Assembly: GCA_017936745.1 (NCBI GenBank)
Contig: JAGBEY010000007.1
Coordinates: 1 to 49,131 of the forward strand
Direction of reading: 5' to 3'
Source: Clostridia bacterium
GTDB lineage: Bacteria; Bacillota; Clostridia; UMGS1840
DNA: 49,131 nt
The position numbers were made by a program, and so were the translations under genes. Under the pieces are notes generated by a model that did not search any database, was not told where the DNA came from, and worked only from the letters and a program-made list of their open reading frames with translations. Positions 34,889 to 42,772 of the stretch are shown one piece after another (position 1 is the stretch's first letter; the number at the start of each line of letters is the position of its first letter).

Positions 34889-34977
34889 GGAGAAGTATCG
34901 AAGTGGTCATAACGGGGCGCACTCGAAATGCGTTTGCCTTCACGGGCACGTGGGTTCGAATCCCACCTTCTCCGCCA
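34889..34977 (+). tRNA. tRNA-Ser (anticodon CGA)
   Basis: Complete cloverleaf with a 7-bp acceptor (GGAGAAG with CTTCTCC), anticodon stem GCGCA/TGCGT with loop CTCGAAA giving CGA, a long variable arm (TGCC..GGCA type) typical of class II tRNAs, T arm GTGGGTTCGAATCCCAC, discriminator G and encoded CCA. It flanks a tyrosine-integrase gene, so it is the probable attachment site. Confidence 0.95.
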
Positions 34978-34983
34978 GTGTTT

Positions 34984-35013
34984 ATGCGGGTTTGCAGGTT
35001 TGCAAACCCGCAT
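34984..35013 (+). terminator. Hairpin after tRNA-Ser
   Basis: ATGCGGGTTTGCA pairs with TGCAAACCCGCAT (13 bp), followed by a weak TTTACTTTGT tail. Confidence 0.65.
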
Positions 35014-35064
35014 TTACTTTGTCCAAGCCGGGCTTTGTTTTGCCCAAATCTGCCTTGATTTGCC

Positions 35065-36255
35065 CTAAACTGTTTCATTATCATTACCATAGATTATTTC
35101 CTTCATTGTTTCTGTTGCCGATATTTTATCAGTATAATCTAGGTGGGAATATATATTTGCAGTTGTTGCATAATCACTGTGCCCAAGTATCATTTGAATC
35201 TTCTTCATATTAACACCATTTTTCAGCATTATACTTGCTGCAGTATGTCGACAGTCATAAAGTCTTAAATTACGAATTTTATTCTGGCGAATAATCCTCT
35301 TAAAATTATCCGACAATGTTCTCGGTTTAATCAATTCACCAATCTCATTGACACAAACATAATCAGAATCTTCACGATAGTAGCTTCTTCTGAATAATTT
35401 CCTATATTCCTGAATGCTTTGTTTCTTTTCCAGAAGTAATTCCTTAACCGGAGCTACTAGCGGAAGCGAACGATAACTGCTGCTATTTTTAGTCAAATTT
35501 TCTTTAACTAATTGCAGATGTTTATTAACCCTTGTTTCGGTTACGGTATGTGCTATCAGGAAAGTGTCATTTTCAAAATCAATATTTTGCCATTTAAGTC
35601 CAACCGCTTCTTCACGACGAAGTCCATAAAACAGCATCATGGTTATAGGAATTTCGAAAATCGTATCACTTACCAATGCAAGAATCTTTTGAGCTTCCTC
35701 AACAGTGTAAGTTTGACCGTGATATGGTTCCTTTTTAGGCGGATCCACACACTCCATAGGGTTCGAGTCAATAAGCTGCAGCTTTCTTGCATCCTTAAAT
35801 GCCTTATGTATATTTGCGTGATAACTTTTAACCGTTGTACCCTTTACACGTTGTCTTTGCTTCGTATAAAAGTCCTGAATATGCTTAGGTGTAACATCTC
35901 TGAGCTTAAGCTTCATGGGTTTAAAATATGGAATTATTATTCCATAAACATTGTCATGATAACCGCTGTAAGTAGTAGGTCGGATTTGTAGCTTCATCTT
36001 TTCCAGCCATTGTTTCATATAATCGGTGAAAAGTATGTCCTTTGCGCTGTTACCGTTTGCTACAAGTTCTGCCTCCTGCTCACGTTGAAAATCAATCAGC
36101 ATATCCTGAGCACGCTTCTTGTTCCCTCGTTCCGGTAGCTCTGTGCTTTTCGATTTCCTTTGTCTTTTACCTTCTGCGGACACCCAGGAAAGCTTCATAT
36201 GGTAAATACCCTTGATAACCTCCAGGTGTCCGGAAACCTTAATTTCCTTTTTCAA
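35065..36255 (-). CDS. int: Tyrosine integrase of the tRNA-Ser island (Tn916/phage type)
   Basis: Site-specific recombinase of 396 residues. An N-terminal AP2-like arm-binding segment (GIYHMKLSWV.AEGKRQRKSKST) precedes a SAM-like core-binding domain (about 75-165, TDYMKQWLEKMK) and the catalytic domain: Arg in YGLRREEAVGL, the LYDCRHTAAS motif in which the usual first His is Tyr, GHSDYATTANIYSH with His and the nucleophilic Tyr. I prefer TTG 36255, six bases after AAGGTG, to the GTG that lies inside this site. The gene ends 88 bp from the tRNA 3' end, and xis lies just upstream, the normal arrangement for islands at a tRNA. Confidence 0.9.
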   Translation of the reverse strand: MKKEIKVSGHLEVIKGIYHMKLSWVSAEGKRQRKSKSTELPERGNKKRAQDMLIDFQREQEAELVANGNSAKDILFTDYMKQWLEKMKLQIRPTTYSGYHDNVYGIIIPYFKPMKLKLRDVTPKHIQDFYTKQRQRVKGTTVKSYHANIHKAFKDARKLQLIDSNPMECVDPPKKEPYHGQTYTVEEAQKILALVSDTIFEIPITMMLFYGLRREEAVGLKWQNIDFENDTFLIAHTVTETRVNKHLQLVKENLTKNSSSYRSLPLVAPVKELLLEKKQSIQEYRKLFRRSYYREDSDYVCVNEIGELIKPRTLSDNFKRIIRQNKIRNLRLYDCRHTAASIMLKNGVNMKKIQMILGHSDYATTANIYSHLDYTDKISATETMKEIIYGNDNETV

Positions 36256-36268
36256 AATAATCACCTTC

Positions 36269-36463
36269 TTACGATACTAACATTTCTACAAGCTTTGCTT
36301 TCACTATCCTGTATTCTCGTCCAATCTTCACGGCGTGCAGTTCCTTGTTCTTAATTGCCATATAAAGCGTTTTCTTGCTGACATTAAGAATTTCAGCTGC
36401 CTGATCCGACGTGAGCACATCAGGATAATGCTTTAACTTCTGTGTGTAATTCAATACGTTCAT
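36269..36463 (-). CDS. xis: Excisionase-like helix-turn-helix protein
   Basis: A 64-residue DNA-binding protein of the Xis/MerR-like excisionase group, with the winged HTH core SDQAAEILNVSKKTLYMAIK and the wing VKIGREYRI. Such proteins bend DNA at the attachment site and steer the integrase towards excision. GGAAGGAGG lies seven bases before ATG 36463. It is 13 bp upstream of int on the same strand and shares its promoter. Confidence 0.88.
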   Translation of the reverse strand: MNVLNYTQKLKHYPDVLTSDQAAEILNVSKKTLYMAIKNKELHAVKIGREYRIVKAKLVEMLVS

Positions 36464-36529
36464 GTTATTACCTCCTTCCTTCAGTATTTTTACACCGATT
36501 ATATTAGACGATTATTCTATTTCCATTTC

Positions 36530-36647
36530 TTTATCGTCGTTTATAGTATAGCACGACAATTTTCATTTGTCAAGCATATTTTAAAAATACTTTTCTATAA
36601 TCGTTTTGTGCTTTTATATTGACTTTTTAAAAACGACGTGATATAAT
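36530..36647. promoter_or_regulatory. Divergent promoters with shared CGACG operator-like sites
   Basis: Minus strand: TTGACA (36573-36568) and TATACT (36550-36545), 17-bp spacer, for xis-int. Plus strand: TTGACT (36619-36624) and TATAAT (36642-36647), 17-bp spacer, for the 313-aa gene. An AACGACG-type word recurs at each promoter: near 36533-36543 (as TCGTCGTTTA), in the minus spacer (36552-36560, GCACGACAA), and in the plus spacer (about 36630-36641, AAACGACGTG). A common island repressor binding both promoters is plausible; no repressor gene is visible in the island. Confidence 0.6.
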
Positions 36648-36690
36648 ACTTATAAGAATTATTTATATTCGTTTATTTAAGAGGTGTATT

Positions 36691-37632
36691 ATGAAAGAAA
36701 ACACTAAAATTTTCGGGTTTGCTAGTGGCAACCAAACCTCATACAAATTAAAATTTGATAATATAGAAGAAACCGTTGTCAGCACTGTTTCCGGTAAAGC
36801 TCTTTTTGACTTTCTCTGGATTGATGGAGATATGCTGAGAACGATTTTTACAGATATAGTTATAGCCTACGGTGGAGGTTGCACAGAGCAGGCAATTAAA
36901 AAGTCCGCTGCTTATGTTGATAAAAACAGCTACTTAACCGTGTATATAGCTTCTTTTATTGATTATCTTACAAATGGCAGTAGCGAGTTTACAACTTTCC
37001 TCGGAAGCGATTTTACTGCACCGAAAAAAGCTTCTGAAAAATACTTTGATAAATTCCTTAATGCAATGCTTGATAGCATAGAACAGAAAAAGGCAGAAAT
37101 TAAATTTTATTTAGATAAGATTATTAAGGACAAAAAAGGCTCCCTACCTCAGCGCTTTACAAAGCACCGTGAAGAGAGCAAGTTATTTAACTTTGATTTT
37201 GCATCCTACTTTGATGCGGATGAAGATGTTGTTGTATATCCTTTAGAAACAATCGACGATGTAATTCGTTTTGATATAATGCTTATGCTTGTAAATAAGA
37301 TTAAGTTTAAGCCTTGTAAATGCTGTGGTGAATACTTTATCCCCCGTGGTCGTATCAACAGTGAATACTGCGAAAGAATTATGCCCGGCGAAACTAAGCC
37401 TTGTAGCGAAATCGGTGCACTTAAAACCTTTGATATTGTCCATAAAGACGATGCAATTCATAAGGCGTATATTACAGCATACCGTCGCATGGATTCCCGT
37501 CAAAGAGCAAAGCTCATTACGAAGGAAGAATTCAAAGAGTTCGGTAAAACCGCCCGTGCAGAGCGAAAAAAATGCTATAACGGAGAAATTACCCTCGAGC
37601 AATTCCAAACCTGGCTGGATGATTTTAGATAA
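36691..37632 (+). CDS. DUF6076-like island protein with C-terminal zinc-binding motif
   Basis: A 313-residue protein of unknown function. Residues 205-235 carry CKCCGEYFIPRGR followed by a YCER and a later Cys, a treble-clef or zinc-ribbon-like pattern; the rest is helical, with a charged C-terminus (YRRMDSRQRAKLITKEEF). It resembles proteins annotated DUF6076 in mobile elements of Firmicutes, as I recall the family; I cannot verify this. GAGGTG precedes ATG 36691. It has its own promoter, divergent from xis-int and sharing operator-like words with it, which suggests a part in island control. Confidence 0.7.
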   Translation: MKENTKIFGFASGNQTSYKLKFDNIEETVVSTVSGKALFDFLWIDGDMLRTIFTDIVIAYGGGCTEQAIKKSAAYVDKNSYLTVYIASFIDYLTNGSSEFTTFLGSDFTAPKKASEKYFDKFLNAMLDSIEQKKAEIKFYLDKIIKDKKGSLPQRFTKHREESKLFNFDFASYFDADEDVVVYPLETIDDVIRFDIMLMLVNKIKFKPCKCCGEYFIPRGRINSEYCERIMPGETKPCSEIGALKTFDIVHKDDAIHKAYITAYRRMDSRQRAKLITKEEFKEFGKTARAERKKCYNGEITLEQFQTWLDDFR

Positions 37633-37643
37633 TCGAATATATG

Positions 37644-37676
37644 AAAAAGCAGCAGACCGACGGTCTGCTGCTTTTG
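37644..37676 (+). terminator. Terminator after the DUF6076-like gene
   Basis: AAAAGCAGCAGACCG pairs with CGGTCTGCTGCTTTT, a 15-bp stem with a one-base loop as drawn, usable on both strands. Confidence 0.85.
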
Positions 37677-37678
37677 AA

Positions 37679-37985
37679 TTAGATCCCTTTGGATTGAAAC
37701 AAATCCATTAATCGGTTATTAAATTTTTTCTTGATTTCTCTTAGTGGTTCTATACTACCATAATCAAAATCGTACAAATATCTTTCATCCTCTTCTGTAA
37801 ATGTTATTTTTGCAAATTGTTCCGAAAACTTATTTTTAGATTTTTCAATAAGCAAACTAATAAATTTTGTTTTATCATCATATTTTAGCGGTTGAAATTC
37901 ACAAACCAAATCAAATCTAGTCTGCAATTCAGGTGGGATGGTTTTTTTATATTCTGCTTCATTGCGTATGTTTGATGTAAAGATA
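37679..37985 (-). pseudogene. 3' fragment of an AAA+ ATPase gene
   Basis: Reading back from the TTG that opens the short frame, the same frame continues to 37985 as IFTSNIRNEAEYKKTIPPEL, then QTRFDLVCEFQPL, which looks like the sensor-1/arginine-finger end of an AAA+ ATPase (TSN and PEL..RFD motifs). A stop lies just before IFTSN, so Walker A and B are missing. It is a gene end left by a deletion whose other side is the PAS gene. It ends beside the terminator of the convergent gene. Confidence 0.55.
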
Positions 37986-38205
37986 TGATGTTATTTTCCT
38001 TGCTTTTCTTAAACCAGGCAACCACCTTGTCAATCATTTCATTTGCCTTTGGCGGATGGCAGTCTTTTATACTTTTGCCCGTCAAATCCTTGTGATAACG
38101 CTTTATGGAAGCTGGGTTCATATATACAATGATATCATCTATATCGCAAACTACCACCGGGGCAAGGTCCTGGTCTAATACACTTTTTAGCAATCTATTT
38201 AACAT
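37885..38205 (-). pseudogene. PAS-domain protein truncated by deletion
   Basis: Residues 1-75 form a small PAS domain (VVVCDIDDIIVYMNPASIKRYH, then LTGKSIKDCHPPKANEMIDKVV), a sensor-fold family often found as single-domain proteins in Clostridia. After KKSKENN (about residue 75, position 37982) the expected closing strands are gone and the frame runs out of phase through the AAA+ fragment. Its ATG overlaps the MATE stop by seven bases, so MATE and PAS were one operon. Confidence 0.55.
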
Positions 38206-39572
38206 GTTGTACCCCCGCTAATCTCTTTTAATGCCTTCTTGAACTGGAATGTAAACAGTATTGCCGTAAATGTAACCGCAATAATATCCGCAACAGGTTC
38301 TGCCATATAGACCGCTTGTGTCTTGTCTGCCAAAAGGCTCGGCATAATATAAATCAGCGGAAGGAGCAATACGAATTTACGCACAACTGCAACTACAATG
38401 GAGTTTGCCGCTTTGCCAAGTGATGTAAAGGTCATCTGGCAGGCAATCTGTATGCCAAAGAGACCAAGTCCGCCAAGATAAATTCTAAGCATTGGTGCTG
38501 CAAACTGCGCAAGGGTTGCGTCTGATGTAAATATCTTAACAAAAACCCCGGGTGCCATCATAACCGCCGCCCAGAGTGCTATGGAATATGTTAAACAAGT
38601 GATTAAAAGCAGACGGAAGGTTTTCTTAACTCTGTCCGCATTTTTAGCACCAAAATTGTAGCTTGTAATAGGCTGAGCACCTTGTGCAATTCCCTGCAGA
38701 GGTAACATTGCAAACTGCATAACGCTTGTCATAATGGTCATAGCACCAACTGCAATATCTCCGCCATATTTAAGGAGAGAAGAATTAAAGCAAACGGAAA
38801 TCACGCTTTCGCTTGACTGCATAACAAACGCCGCCGTTCCAAGTGCGATGCATGGCAGAATTATGTCTGCTCTTAGTTTCAGATTTTCTTTTTTTATTTT
38901 AAGCTGTGTCTTCTTACCGCAAAGGAAAGAGATAATCCATACGCAGGAAAGCATCTGCGAAATAATGGTTGCAAGTGCCGCTCCTTTTACACCCATTTGG
39001 AATCCAAAAATAAATATGGGGTCAAGCACAATATTACATACCGCTCCAATAATGACTGAAACCATAGAAACAGTAGTGAACCCTTGTGCTGTGATAAATG
39101 TATTCATACCCAAGGTCATCTGAACAAACAGAGTGCCAATAGCGTAAATACTCATATAATCGGTTGCATAGCCGATTGTGTTTTCACTTGCACCAAAGGC
39201 AAGGAGCAAGTCCTTATTCCATACAAGCAAAACTGCGGTCAGGATAACCGACACAACAATCTGCAGACTAAAGCAGTTGCCAAGGGTCTTTTCGGCAGAT
39301 GCATTATCCTTTTCCCCCATAAAGATAGACGCCCTCGGTGCACCGCCTGAGCTTACAAGAGCTGCAAAAGCTGCAACAAGCATAATCAGAGGCATACACA
39401 CACCGACACCAGTAAGGGCCATACTTCCGTCACCGGGCATATGACCTATGTATATGCGGTCAACGATATTGTAAAGCATATTGATAAGCTGTGCCACAAC
39501 CGTCGGAATAGACAGTCTGAACAAAAGCTTACCGATAGGCTCGTTTGCTAAAAATTCCTTTTTGCTATCCAT
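38199..39572 (-). CDS. MATE-family efflux transporter
   Basis: Twelve-helix exporter of the multidrug and toxin extrusion family, driven by a Na+ or H+ gradient. Two six-helix halves are visible, each opening with the family pattern: LSIPTVVAQLINMLYNIVDRIYIG in the first and the PLQGIAQGAQPITSYNFGAKN loop in the second, a DinF/NorM-like signature. The 457-residue form starts at ATG 39572 with AAGGTG nine bases upstream. The substrate is not predictable. It is the main cargo gene of the tRNA-Ser island, followed by the truncated PAS gene and preceded by the hairpin arrays. Confidence 0.92.
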   Translation of the reverse strand: MDSKKEFLANEPIGKLLFRLSIPTVVAQLINMLYNIVDRIYIGHMPGDGSMALTGVGVCMPLIMLVAAFAALVSSGGAPRASIFMGEKDNASAEKTLGNCFSLQIVVSVILTAVLLVWNKDLLLAFGASENTIGYATDYMSIYAIGTLFVQMTLGMNTFITAQGFTTVSMVSVIIGAVCNIVLDPIFIFGFQMGVKGAALATIISQMLSCVWIISFLCGKKTQLKIKKENLKLRADIILPCIALGTAAFVMQSSESVISVCFNSSLLKYGGDIAVGAMTIMTSVMQFAMLPLQGIAQGAQPITSYNFGAKNADRVKKTFRLLLITCLTYSIALWAAVMMAPGVFVKIFTSDATLAQFAAPMLRIYLGGLGLFGIQIACQMTFTSLGKAANSIVVAVVRKFVLLLPLIYIMPSLLADKTQAVYMAEPVADIIAVTFTAILFTFQFKKALKEISGGTTC

Positions 39573-39661
39573 TTTATAAAACACCTTATTTCATTTATAA
39601 TTCATTCAAACACAATTTCATTTCTTAATTATAAAATTCGTGTACAATTTAGATGACACTC

Positions 39662-39870
39662 TTTTAGCTAAATTTTGAACTAAAGTTCAAAGCTAAATTA
39701 TCTCACTCTGTTCGATAGCTAAATTGTTTCTTACGAAACAGCTAAATTAAATTCGCCTTTTAGCTGACCAAAGGTCAATTTAGCTACGAAGTAATTTAGC
39801 GTGCTTTAGCACATTTAGCTCGCCGTCAGGCGAATTTAGCTGAATAGATTTAACTTTGTTAAATCTATTC
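39662..39870. repeat. Hairpin array with AGCTAAATT / AATTTAGCT spacers
   Basis: Eight or nine short palindromes are separated by a constant 8-9-bp word. In the left half the word reads AGCTAAATT (four times, from 39665); in the right half it is flipped to AATTTAGCT (five times). The palindromes differ: TTTGAAC/GTTCAAA, GTTTC/GAAAC, GACC/GGTC, TAC/GTA, GTGC/GCAC, CGCC/GGCG, and finally a 13-bp stem GAATAGATTTAAC/GTTAAATCTATTC, with loops of 3-4 bases. Because the spacer flips at the middle, left spacers can pair with right ones, giving a fishbone-like fold. No ORF is present. Confidence 0.85.
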
Positions 39871-39926
39871 TACTATATCTCTTTAAAAAATTCAATAATG
39901 TTGAAACAATTTGCCATCTCTTCTAA

Positions 39927-40104
39927 CATTTTTCTGTAAAGAAAAATGTGAAATAAAAATTCGCGTTTTCATATTGCGTAGCAATATTTCATACACGAAG
40001 TGTATTTCATAGCGAAGCTATTTCACTTGCCAAAGGCAAATTTCATTGAAAAAAGACTATTCTTTCGAATAGTCTTTTTTCTGGAAGAGCCGAATGGTTT
40101 AGAT
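39927..40104. repeat. Hairpin array with ATTTCAT spacers, copy A
   Basis: Order of elements: ACATTTTTC/GAAAAATGT hairpin (loop TGTAAA), GTGAAAT, hairpin ATATTGC-GTA-GCAATAT, spacer TTCAT, hairpin ACAC-GAA-GTGT, spacer ATTTCAT, hairpin AGC-GAA-GCT, ATTTCA, hairpin TTGCC-AAA-GGCAA, ATTTCAT, then the terminator-like GACTATTC/GAATAGTC flanked by AAAAAA and TTTTTT, and a 23-base tail ending GGTTTAGATG. Copy B follows 61 bp later. Confidence 0.88.
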
Positions 40105-40165
40105 GCCGTTATTATAATGAAATATCAACTTCGTTGATATGAAATAATCCTGACGGATTATGAAA
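40105..40165. repeat. Reversed-spacer hairpin segment between copies A and B
   Basis: Two further hairpins, TATCAAC-TTC-GTTGATA and AATCC-TGAC-GGATT, are separated by ATGAAAT, the reverse complement of the ATTTCAT spacer used in the flanking copies. This segment therefore reads as an inverted piece of array between two direct copies. Confidence 0.75.
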
Positions 40166-40344
40166 TATTTTTCTTTACAGAAAAATGTGAAATAAAATTT
40201 GCATTTTCATATGCCGTAAGGCATATTTCATACACGAAGTGTATTTCATAGCAAAGCTATTTCACTTGCCGAAGGCAAATTTCATTGAAAAAAGACTATT
40301 CTTTCGAATAGTCTTTTTTCTGGAAGAGCCGAATGGTTTAGATG
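40166..40344. repeat. Hairpin array with ATTTCAT spacers, copy B
   Basis: Same element order and tail as copy A, with informative differences. The first hairpin is ATTTTTC-TTTACA-GAAAAAT, the exact reverse complement of the copy A core. The second hairpin is ATATGCC-GTAA-GGCATAT in place of ATATTGC-GTA-GCAATAT, changes on both sides that keep the stem. Two others differ only in the loop (GAA/AAA in the AGC stem, AAA/GAA in the TTGCC stem). Everything else, including the terminator-like hairpin and tail, is identical. Confidence 0.88.
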
Positions 40345-40471
40345 ACATATAAAAATAAGCTTTGCATTAGCAAAGCAATATTGACTTCTTCCTTCTTCAC
40401 TATTACTTATTACTTTCCAAAAATCGACAAGTGCTTTTTAGGGAATAGTGAAGAGTGAATAAGTAATAAGT
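40345..40471. other. AT-rich gap between arrays and tRNA terminator
   Basis: No gene. It contains a hairpin GCTTTGC-ATTA-GCAAAGC near 40361-40378 and a separated inverted repeat of the TTCACTATTACTTATTACTT kind (about 40396-40415 with 40446-40473). Confidence 0.5.
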
Positions 40472-40507
40472 AAAATCGACATTCCTCTGTCGAAGAATGT
40501 CGATTTT
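40472..40507 (-). terminator. Terminator of the tRNA-Leu/tRNA-fMet transcript
   Basis: AAAATCGACATTC pairs with GAATGTCGATTTT; on the minus strand the U run follows directly after tRNA-fMet. Confidence 0.85.
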
Positions 40508-40584
<77 letters not shown>

Positions 40585-40610
40585 TTATAAGCGCCTGAAC
40601 AAGAAAAACG

Positions 40611-40699
40611 TGGTGCCGGAAACCGGAATCGAACCGGTACGGGAGTCACCTCCCACAGGATTTTAAGTCCTGGGCGTCTGCCAGTTCCGCCACTCCGGC
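40611..40699 (-). tRNA. tRNA-Leu (anticodon TAA)
   Basis: Minus-strand class II tRNA: acceptor GCCGGAG, anticodon loop CTTAAAA giving TAA, a long variable arm (GGGAGGTGACTCCC), T arm CCGGTTCGATTCCGG and encoded CCA. It lies 26 bp before tRNA-fMet in one transcript. Confidence 0.95.
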
Positions 40700-40726
40700 A
40701 TATCTCTCTTGTTCAAGCGCTAAAAC

Positions 40727-40755
40727 ATCATACCATATTTTATCAGGAATGTCAA
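40727..40755 (-). promoter_or_regulatory. Promoter of tRNA-Leu/tRNA-fMet
   Basis: On the minus strand TTGACA (40755-40750) and TATGAT (40732-40727), 17-bp spacer, 28 bases before tRNA-Leu. Confidence 0.85.
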
Positions 40756-40874
40756 GAGATTTCCGGAAAAAATTTTTAAAAAATCTTCGGACCCCATTCC
40801 CAAAACAAGGGTTTACCGATTTTCCCGGCAGAGCAGACAGCATCCTACATAGTTTTTAACCAATGCTTTTCACT

Positions 40875-41048
40875 TTAATAGCCGGTAAAGCTATCCATAA
40901 TCTGCCCGGCTGCTTTCATCATACGACAAGCTTTTTTCTTCAGATGTGCATTGTCGCGATCGGAACGGATGGGGTCAAATATCATTCCCACAAGTGCACC
41001 CATTGCCATTCCGGTCAGGATTCCTTTCATATAAGGACTTTGATTCAT
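40875..41048 (-). CDS. Small YtxH-like protein (57 aa)
   Basis: A 57-codon gene starting at ATG 41048, with GGGAGG seven bases upstream. The N-terminal half is a glycine- and methionine-rich helix (GILTGMAMGALVGMIFDP), like the short membrane-contacting segment of YtxH-type proteins, followed by a basic, Lys-rich helix (HLKKKACRMMKAAGQIM). Such proteins are found near sporulation or stress genes in Gram-positives, but their role is not known. It lies between the tRNAs and sigE on the same strand as sigE, 110 bp after it, so it could be the distal gene of the spoIIGA-sigE transcript. Confidence 0.7.
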   Translation of the reverse strand: MNQSPYMKGILTGMAMGALVGMIFDPIRSDRDNAHLKKKACRMMKAAGQIMDSFTGY

Positions 41049-41157
41049 AACCAGTTTCCTCCCTCAGTTGTATTGCAGAAATTTTATAAAATTTCTACTC
41101 TTATTTTGAGATGTTCAGCGATGTTCTATGTGATAAAAATTTTGACATTTCTAAAAA

Positions 41158-41859
41158 TTATTGTATGGTTTTTTGCATTTGCCGTTTTAGTTTTTGAATA
41201 ATTTTTTTCTCCAGACGGGAAATGTAAGATTGGGAAATTCCCATTAAATCCGCCACTTCTTTCTGTGTTTTTTCTTCACCACCGAAAATCCCGAACCGAA
41301 GTCCGATAATAATCTGCTCTCTTTTTTTCAAATTGGAAACTGCTTCCAATAAAATTTCCTTATCCAGCTTTTTTTCGATGGTTTTATGAATGATATCGCT
41401 GTCTGTCCCTAAAATATCGGAAAGAAGAAGCTCGTTTCCGTCACCGTCCATGGAAAGAGGCTCATCCAGCGATACCTCGCTGCGCTGATTTCCCACTTTC
41501 CTCAGATGCATCAGAATTTCATTTTCAATGCAACGGGAAGCATAAGTGGCAAGCTTGATGGATTTTTCCTGATTAAAGGAATTCACCGCTTTAATCAGCC
41601 CTATCGTACCAATCGAGGTTAAATCCTCCAAAGAGATTCCTGTATTTTCAAACTTTTTAGAAATATAAACCACCAGCCTGAGGTTATGTTCAATCAGGGT
41701 TTTGCGTGCAGTTTCCTCAGACAAATGATTGAGCAGAGCCTCCTCATGCTCTGCATCCAGCGGTGCCGGCAAGGCATCAGCACTGCCGATATAATGACAC
41801 TCACGAGAAAGCACCTTTCTAAATATCCGTAAAAACCAACGCTTCCAGTTTAACTTCAT
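41158..41859 (-). CDS. sigE: Sporulation sigma factor SigE
   Basis: Mother-cell sigma factor of endospore formation, made as an inactive pro-protein. The start is ATG 41859 with AAAGGA; residues 1-25 ([17 protein letters not shown]) are the amphipathic pro-sequence cleaved by SpoIIGA. Region 2 ([35 protein letters not shown]) and region 4 ([25 protein letters not shown]) are clear. The 233-aa length and immediate upstream spoIIGA fix its identity. The upstream frame to 41919 overlaps spoIIGA and is not used. Confidence 0.95.
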   Translation of the reverse strand: MKLNWKRWFLRIFRKVLSRECHYIGSADALPAPLDAEHEEALLNHLSEETARKTLIEHNLRLVVYISKKFENTGISLEDLTSIGTIGLIKAVNSFNQEKSIKLATYASRCIENEILMHLRKVGNQRSEVSLDEPLSMDGDGNELLLSDILGTDSDIIHKTIEKKLDKEILLEAVSNLKKREQIIIGLRFGIFGGEEKTQKEVADLMGISQSYISRLEKKIIQKLKRQMQKTIQ

Positions 41860-41875
41860 AAACAAAATCCTTTCC

Positions 41876-42646
41876 TTACGATAATAAAATAATTGGATTA
41901 AATATAGCATCATAATCATGAAAACAAGCTTGGTCGGAAGCTGCTAAAACCACTCTCAGGGATTTATTTTCGCAAAAAACAGTATCGGGAATAAAGCCCC
42001 ACAGCAGTCCATTTTCCCCGGTTACAGTAGTGCAAGGAATCGGACGGATACACTCCTCATCCTCCGAAATAAGCGAAGATAAGAGTTCTTTTTTCACCAC
42101 AATCACAGATGCATGGCAAAATGGGTCTGTGAGGTTGTTTCCGGTATCGGCAAATCCCCGGAGCATCGTTTGTTTTCCCTTATGTATCACCGAAATCATA
42201 CGAAGTCCACCAACCGCTTTCTTCTTGAGAGAACAAGCATAATAACTCCCTGTTCCCAACAAAACACCAATCCCAAGCACCACAGCAGCAACGGATATCC
42301 CACCGCCGGACCAAAGATTTCCGGAAAGGTAAATGCCTCCTGCTAACATAAAATTTTCAAGATAATAGAGTAAAAAAAGCTTGAGAAAGTTTTGAAACGA
42401 AAGTGGGAAGAAGGCAAGAAAAACCATCATTGCGGCTACCGGAAGCTGCAGCACAAGGCATACAGCTCCAACCGGTTCAAAAAGCATAAAAAAGACCGCG
42501 ACTGCACTCCCTGCCGCTCCCGCCGAAGCTCCTTTCCAAAAAGAAAGTCTGCGGTCAGAGGACACTGCCGTCAAATAAAGGAGCAACAGATTGATGAGTA
42601 AATTATACAAAAAAAAGACATCCAGATAAACTGTAACCGTTTCCAT
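41876..42646 (-). CDS. spoIIGA: Sigma-E processing aspartic peptidase
   Basis: Membrane protease that cleaves pro-SigE after asymmetric septation. Five membrane segments fill residues about 5-145 ([21 protein letters not shown] onwards). The C-terminal half resembles a retroviral-type aspartic protease, with the catalytic DTGN motif in [12 protein letters not shown]. The start is ATG 42646; its ribosome site (GTGTGG) is weak, which may limit the protease. sigE begins 16 bp downstream. The 256-aa size is at the short end for the family. Confidence 0.92.
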   Translation of the reverse strand: METVTVYLDVFFLYNLLINLLLLYLTAVSSDRRLSFWKGASAGAAGSAVAVFFMLFEPVGAVCLVLQLPVAAMMVFLAFFPLSFQNFLKLFLLYYLENFMLAGGIYLSGNLWSGGGISVAAVVLGIGVLLGTGSYYACSLKKKAVGGLRMISVIHKGKQTMLRGFADTGNNLTDPFCHASVIVVKKELLSSLISEDEECIRPIPCTTVTGENGLLWGFIPDTVFCENKSLRVVLAASDQACFHDYDAIFNPIILLS

Positions 42647-42772
42647 ATTCCACACTCTTTTTTCTGATTGTTTTTTAAAGTATAACACATCCCAAACAAA
42701 AAATTTAACCAATTCTGTCGGCAAATCCGATTTTTCGTTCAACAAAAAAGCTCTGATTTTTCCTTTTTCTTC

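Noticed and set aside
40084..40104. tRNA-like D-arm remnant (GAAGAGCCGAATGGTTTAGA tail of arrays A and B)
   Set aside because: It resembles a D arm superficially, but no anticodon or T arm follows.
39662..40344. CRISPR array
   Set aside because: The constant parts are only 7-9 bp and the variable parts are short palindromes with 3-4-base loops, not 25-40-bp unique spacers; no cas genes are nearby.
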